From Tachypleus tridentatus (Eukaryota > Arthropoda > Merostomata > Xiphosura > Limulidae), in NCBI RefSeq assembly GCF_004210375.1, contig NC_134831.1:868001-932000 (forward strand): a stretch of 64,000 nucleotides of DNA, given 5' to 3'. The notes under the pieces are model-generated. The model saw only the letters and a list, made by a program, of their open reading frames with translations, made no database searches and had not been told where the DNA came from. Made by a program: the position numbers and the translations under genes. Shown here one piece after another: positions 58,546-64,000 of the stretch. Positions within the stretch are counted from its first letter, which is position 1. Each line of letters begins with the position of its first letter.

Positions 58546-60246
58546 TTGAACGATGTTTCATTTGTGGACAATTACTTTTAAGTTTTTCTTTACATGAATT
58601 GGATCGTCATATATATTTGTTTCGTGTTCAGACAAAACTGTTTGTTTTTTCGCGTGTCTTTTCTATTTTTCCAATCATGTTTTGAAAGTTTTTACTCTCT
58701 TGTATTCGACTGAAAAATGTGTTTGACAATTGTTATATTGAAATAGAACCATTTCTTTCTAATGAGAGGTCAATTTTATGCAACAAAATACCGAATATTT
58801 TGCAACAATGTGTAATTTCTCATCTTAAAATATAAGCTCTATTACCAAAGTACTTACCCAATTAGATTCTGACTTGAATCAAACACTCTTTTGAAGTAAT
58901 TTTCCTGACGTAATTCATCCTCACTTTGAAACAAACAAACCCAAAATTGGAAAGAAACCAATTTTTAAAATGTCTTAAAAAAGGAATAAACATTAGCCGT
59001 ATTGCCATTGATCCATCAGAGTAGAATTTTAATACGTGAGTAAACGTTTTTTGTCATATGTAGAGAGAGAGGGAGTGAACAAAGAAAGTTATGGGTATGT
59101 TATACGTTTCATCCTTATGATGAGTGAGCGATAAGTCTGGGTGCTAATTCACTACATATCGGGTTTCGATACGTACGATGGGCACAGTGCAGATTGGTTA
59201 TCATCTAGCTTTGCACTTGGTAACGACCACACATTCCTTCCTGAGTTACCGACCGTCCTATGAAAGGAATATTTTACCGTAGAAAGTAGTGAAACAAATC
59301 CGTTGTTAATATCAGTTGACTTTAATGACACGTAAAGAAATGACTTGTACAGTGTATGAGTCATTTTAAAGTATGTAACAATAAAGATCGTTCTTTTGTC
59401 CTGTGAAATAAGCAGGGAGGTTTCGCGAGCCCCGTGGAAGACTGGGCTAAACTAACGGTTTTTCTTACTAATCACACTGTCCCAGTTTTCCGGATCTACC
59501 GCTACGAATATCATGTTTTGCTTGTACTATGGTTTTAATATAACCTGTTATGCACGCCTCTTCTTTGTCCAGTACATTTTCAAACGGACCAATTAACTTT
59601 TGTAACTTGGTTTAAAATTTTGCGTAAAAGGGTTATCTATTCTAGCCGTCCCTAATTTGAAAGAGAGAAGGCAGTCAACACCAATTCTTGGACAATTCTT
59701 TTATTATTAAACTGTGGGATTGGCCACCCCATTATAAAATCTCCACGACTGTCTTAATAGGATCGAGATAGACAGGCCACTTGCTGATAAACATAAATAA
59801 GAACTTGAAAGATGATGAACCAGCTGGGAGGGGGAGAACGTTCCACGGTCCCACTCAATACTTAAAATAAATCTAAAGCTAGGTTAATGGACGGAGTTTG
59901 CTTGTAGGGAGCCATTGACATTTCAGAGATACTTCGGCGTATTGGATTATTTACATCTAGAATATAACGTCCATTTACTAACCTTCCACCTCTTCCAGCC
60001 GTTATGTTCTGACACCTAGTAACGCTAGGTTTGTGTGTATAACATCTTTCAAAGATCACAAAACGGTCTTTTTTTTTACTCTTATTGCAATTTCTGTTGG
60101 GAATCCTTTCCACACTGAAACGAAGTCAATTATTGAACAGTCGAATTAAAGATGAAAAGCTGTCCTCTTCCTACGTACCGAAGAAATATTTCATTTATTT
60201 CTTCTCTCCATTTTCTGCCTGTTAAGAGCGTTTTTCACTACGGTGT
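58546..60246. other. No gene recognised; old SINE traces
   Basis: A decayed reverse family 1 copy lies at 59607-59755 and a family 2 piece around 59125-59205 (atcgggtttcgatacgtacg). A minus-strand open frame at 60113-59862 has splice-like borders but no recognised domain. Confidence 0.4.
59607..59755 (-). repeat. SINE family 1, decayed
   Basis: attttgcgtaaaagggttat, ctagccgtccctaattt, gggattggcca and attataaaatctccacgact appear in order with internal losses. Confidence 0.75.
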
Positions 60247-60528
60247 TGGCCCGGCATGGCCACCAGGTGGGTAATGCGCTCGACTCGTAATCTGAGGGTC
60301 GCGGATTCGAATCCCCGTCGCACCAAATACGCTCACCATTTAAGCCGTGAGGGCGTTATAATGTTACCATCAATCCCACTATTCGTTGGTAAAAGAGTAG
60401 CCCAAGAGTTGGCGGTTGGTGATGACGACTAGCTGCCTTTCCTCTAGTCTTACACTGCTAAATTGGGGATGGCTAGCGCATATAGCCCTCGTGTAGTTTT
60501 GCGCGAAATTCAAAACAAAAACAAACCT
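60247..60528 (+). repeat. SINE family 1 copy, full length
   Basis: Head ggcccggcatggccaccagg, B-box ggattcgaatccccgt, body, and tail gcgcgaaattcaaaacaaaa. Confidence 0.92.
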
Positions 60529-61052
60529 TTCTTCAACCTCTGTTGAAGAGAACATTAAAATTAATAGAAGAAAACCAAAATTGAAGCCATAAGATCCTTC
60601 GTTATTATGTTTAGTAAATTGTACATGGAGAGGATAAAAATAGTTTAAAATAAATAAAACGATGTAGGAGTTACCAAGAGGACATTCTTCATTTGAACAA
60701 ATCAATGGGATCAAATTAAAAAGCGTCTGGTTTTATTGAACCTTTAATTAGCGACTCGGTCGGGGAGTAATGACGAAGAGAAACTGCTTTGTGATACAAC
60801 AACGTTTCACCCCACAGAGTGAGAAGGTGTTTTTCTTGAAATCTACGTGAGTTACACACCTGGGTCTTTTTTCCACTGGAAGGCAGTATCGGAAAGTGTT
60901 TTATTAGATTTATTACGTTATAACGATCCGTTTCAGGATCCTGGCACGTGTTTTATGACAAAACTTTGAATCATGTGTATGAAATCCATATTTTGATATT
61001 ATGCTCTTTTCTACCGGTTTGTTAAAATATATATTGAAGCTAAATACAATAC
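60529..61052. other. No gene recognised
   Basis: Single-copy-looking sequence leading into the 50-bp minisatellite. Confidence 0.4.
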
Positions 61053-61450
61053 GCTAACGGTGGGCGTATTAATGGCATACTATCAGTAGTGGGTAACTTA
61101 GTGTTTAGTAGAGACGCTGACGGTGGTCCTAGTGGTATACTTTCAGCTTATCCCCTAGTAGAGGCGCTGACGGTGGTCGTAGTGGTATACTTTCAGGTTA
61201 CCCTCTAGTAGAGACGCTGATGGTGGTCGTAGTGGTATACTTTCAGGTTACCCTCTAGCAGAGACGCTGACGGTGGTCGTAGTGGTATACTTTCAGGTTA
61301 CCCTCTAGTAGAGACGCTGACGGTGGTCGTAGTGGTATACTTTCAGCTTACCCTCTAGTAGAGACGCTGACGGTGGTCGTAGTGGTATACTTTCAGCTTA
61401 CCCTCTAGTAGAGACGCTGACGGTGGTCGTAGTGGTATACTTTCAGTTTT
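61053..61450. repeat. 50-bp minisatellite, seven copies plus a degenerate edge copy
   Basis: gagacgctga (or gaggcgctga) recurs at 61111, 61161, 61211, 61261, 61311, 61361 and 61411, exactly 50 bases apart, each followed by cggtggtcgtagtggtatac (a few variants). A diverged copy precedes the array. The last copies are nearly identical, pointing to recent expansion. Confidence 0.95.
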
Positions 61451-61630
61451 ACCCCCTCGTCTTCCTTGTATGAGAGGATTCTCTTTAGAAACGGTTGTGA
61501 AGTAGGTCGAAATCACAGTTAGAATGCACGAGCGCACTGCTCTGCGTCCACAGCTTGTTTTAGATGTGGGTAGTCTGTGTTGTATTTCTTCTTTTGTTTG
61601 TTGTTTTTTTCTTCAGAATATTACGTTGCG

Positions 61631-61865
61631 TTTTTTGGTTTGTATTTCGCGCAGAGCTACACGGCTATCTGCGTTAGTCGTCCCTAATTTATCAGTTATA
61701 TACCCAATGGAAGAAAGACAGCTAGTCAGCACCACCTACTGCTAACTATTTTACTAACGAACAGTGGGATTGATCTTAACAATATAACGACACCAAGCCT
61801 TAAAGGGCAAGCATGTTTGGCGACAGGACTTTGAATCCGCGACCCTTAACCACCAGGCCACTGTG
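61631..61865 (-). repeat. SINE family 1 copy, diverged
   Basis: Reverse copy: gtatttcgcgcagagctaca, gtcagcaccacctact, gtttggcgacagga, ccaccaggccac. Confidence 0.85.
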
Positions 61866-62480
61866 GTTTTAAGGTTTAAGTAATCGTCGATTGCTCGTTA
61901 CATAAATAAAATGTACATTGCATTTATTTATGTAGTGTAGCTACATAAGAAATACGTTCAATAGGCAACACATACATGTTTTGTGGGTATCCATTAACAA
62001 CAGCGCGTATACTTAAGTATGCTCTTCTTAGAAGTAACAGTTTGTGTTTCTTGTCACACAGTTCTACAACGGCGATGCTTCCCTTGAACAACAATAATCT
62101 TACTTTTTAGTAACACGGGTTACTGACTTGTTTCTGTGGAGTCCACTTACCACATAATGTTTCATATATTTGCCTTTAGGACACCATGTCAATCCCTGAC
62201 CTGAACAACTGTGTGAAAATCCGACTATGTAGACCGTAGAGCATACATGCAGAGAACTTCGGCAGTAAGTGGTTGGGCTAATTCGTGATATTTGTACTGT
62301 CATACTCCACGTGACTATTTACACTGCAACCGATAAAACCGTAGTGTATCCACTCGCAAATAAGTCGTTTAGCAAACTGTTTGAAAACTGAGTGCTATTA
62401 TGGGTTATTTTAGGAGTTAACAAAGCACCAAATACAAGTAAACATTTCGAGTGTTCATTGCTGAGTTCTCCATTCAGTGA
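61866..62480. other. No gene recognised
   Basis: No repeat match or convincing exon was seen here. Confidence 0.4.
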
Positions 62481-62747
62481 CAGGCCTAGCATGCTCTGGT
62501 GGTTAGGACAATCGACTAGCAATCTTCGGATCGCGGGATTAAACCCGTCACCATAACACATTTGTTCTGTCAGCCACTAGGGTGTTATAATGTGTAGATC
62601 ATTCCTACTATTCCTTGGTAACACAGTAGGCCAAAAGTTGGTTGGAAGTGGTGTTGACTCGTTGTCTTCCCCCTAGTCTATTACTTGAAAATTAGGGACG
62701 AATAGAGCATAAGTCCCTCGATAGCTTTTAATAAAAACAAGTAAATG
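62481..62747 (+). repeat. SINE family 1 copy, diverged
   Basis: Head ggcctagcatgctctggtgg, decayed B-box, body with cattcctactattccttggt, and tail aataaaaacaagtaaa. Confidence 0.85.
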
Positions 62748-62924
62748 TTCAGTAACACTTTTTTTAAAACACAGTCCTAAATAACACGTCCATTAATTGA
62801 TTGGTTTCTAACGTTTGTTACACCCAATATTTACCTCTGCCACAAAAGTTGAACGCTGGTCATGGTTTCACCTGTGTGTGTGTGTGTGTGCTTGTATAAT
62901 TTTTGGGGAGTCAAAGTCACAATA

Positions 62925-63195
62925 AGATCAGGAACCCCTCCCAAAAAAAAACACCTTAATTGTTAACATGGGGCCGAATTATTTCTTATTTTCATTCTAT
63001 AGTTCGGTAAGAATGATCGTATTTTGATTAAACTTGGTGGATGTATGTAGAATATTGTTACTCATTGTGTTATCAGAAATGGTCCATGTCCTTTGATAAC
63101 GACCAGACATGCGGACACATTTTCTTACTTCTAGATATGTGAATGTGATCAACGCTGCATGACTGAAGTAAGTGTTCTACTGATTGTCCCTCTAG
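62925..63195 (+). repeat. Dispersed repeat family R3, copy 3
   Basis: Shares ttaacatgggg, gattaaacttggtgga, aaatggtccatgtcc, ggacacatttt, gatcaacgctg and ccctctagt with the copies at 2.4-2.6 kb and 36.3-36.4 kb. Confidence 0.6.
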
Positions 63196-63639
63196 TTTAA
63201 TTATTTTTATATAATTTAAAATAAAATATTTAGATTGTTTAATTTTAGCACTAAAAATAAATTTTTATTCACTTTTAATTTACACATGATTCAACATACA
63301 ATACCATAAAACCTGTTTTTCTACTAAATATGTTTTATGAGTATACAAATAAATTTGTATTTTTATTCTTTTTGGGTAGATTCTTAATAATGCATCCTCT
63401 TCGGCAGCCAGTAAGGGGGTTCACAACAAAACTGAAGTAACATAAGACCAAAATATACCAAATAGAAAGGAAAAAAATTGTGGGGAAATTAATTTGTATT
63501 TATGATATACTAACCATTATGACCTTTAATCGTTTTTTACATGGACAAGTGGCGCCTAGGTTAATCTTGTAACAGTTTCGGTTGATGTAATTTTCACTTC
63601 TATTTCATGTGGATTGAAGAAATTAAGAGTTTCTCAGTT

Positions 63640-63765
63640 AAGCTTCAAGTTAAGTCTCTGCTTTCGTAAAACTAGCAAGTTTAAAGTTAGGGCTCTGTCT
63701 TTGTAAAACCAGTCAAGTTTCAAGTTAAGGCTCTGTCTTTGTCAAGCCAGTCAAGTGTTAAGTCA
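63640..63765. repeat. Imperfect tandem repeat, about three units of 38 bases
   Basis: aagttaagtctctgctttcg, aagttagggctctgtctttg and aagttaaggctctgtctttg begin successive units, with a gtaaaaccagtcaagt-type spacer. Confidence 0.75.
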
Positions 63766-64000
63766 ATGTGGAGTCTTTGTGTCTTTGTTAAGTTTTCTAC
63801 GTAATGATTATTCATTGCAATTTGGCTTCAGTTTGGTTTCATTTCACCTTTTTTAATGTTCTATGTTAAATAAAACAATTGTAATGAAATTGTGGCGTTT
63901 GCTCATTGTGTTAGTTGCTTCATCATCCGCCAATTAGATCGTCAGACTTCGGCTGTGACAGTTTTATTGTTTTTCCCGTAGTAAACTTTTAATAAGATTA

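Noticed and set aside
61053-61450. CRISPR-like array
   Set aside because: The 50-base unit repeats along its whole length without unique spacers, and the genome is animal.
63640-64000. Possible LTR-like sequence at the window edge
   Set aside because: It has a tandem repeat and an AATAAA-like signal, but no partner repeat inside the window and no primer-binding site that I could defend.

Overview
The window is animal nuclear DNA: AT-rich, with spliced genes, long introns and dense short retroposons. The gene content (an MPRIP/outspread-type cytoskeletal adaptor and an SRSF2/SC35-type splicing factor) fits any bilaterian. The abundant tRNA-headed SINEs and intron sizes suggest a chelicerate, and by my memory of its SINE sequences most likely a horseshoe crab. 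That species-level guess is inference.

Layout. (1) 1,085-21,836, plus strand: the 3' part of an MPRIP/outspread-like gene, twelve exons including a 3.2-kb internal exon. It runs from the end of a PH domain through a long coiled-coil region to the stop codon and a poly(A) signal near 22,246. Its introns hold a Tc1-type DD34E transposon with long inverted ends (18,522-20,183), a hAT-like MITE with an 8-bp target duplication (20,643-21,106), small minisatellites and a few old SINEs. (2) 22.3-28.2 kb: no recognisable gene; probably 3' UTR and intergenic DNA between two convergent genes. (3) 35,296-28,182, minus strand: a three-exon SRSF2-like gene (RRM in exon 1, RS domain across exons 1-3). Exon phases agree exactly, but an in-frame TGA separates the RRM from the RS domain. 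Its second intron holds two candidate cassette (poison) exons. (4) 35.7-64 kb: SINE-rich DNA without a recognised conserved host gene. It carries about 18 copies of one tRNA-derived SINE family, many copies or fragments of a second with a similar 3' tail, a Jockey-like LINE fragment, Penelope-like traces including a hammerhead-like core, a 50-bp minisatellite, and one CpG-bearing promoter-like stretch near 50 kb.

The most notable object is at 38,812-40,384: a 1.57-kb DNA transposon with imperfect terminal inverted repeats and an AT target duplication, inserted inside a SINE. It holds the start of a THAP-domain gene on the plus strand and the start of a YqaJ/SWIM-associated gene on the minus strand, converging at the middle. 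This matches the two-gene plan I recall for ISL2EU-type transposons and looks like an internally deleted, non-autonomous copy. Both ends also carry a matched CCGCCAT...GGGTGGCAAG block that resembles a YY1 promoter site.

Exon boundaries were read by eye from splice signals, phase continuity and family resemblance. No alignment or database search was run.
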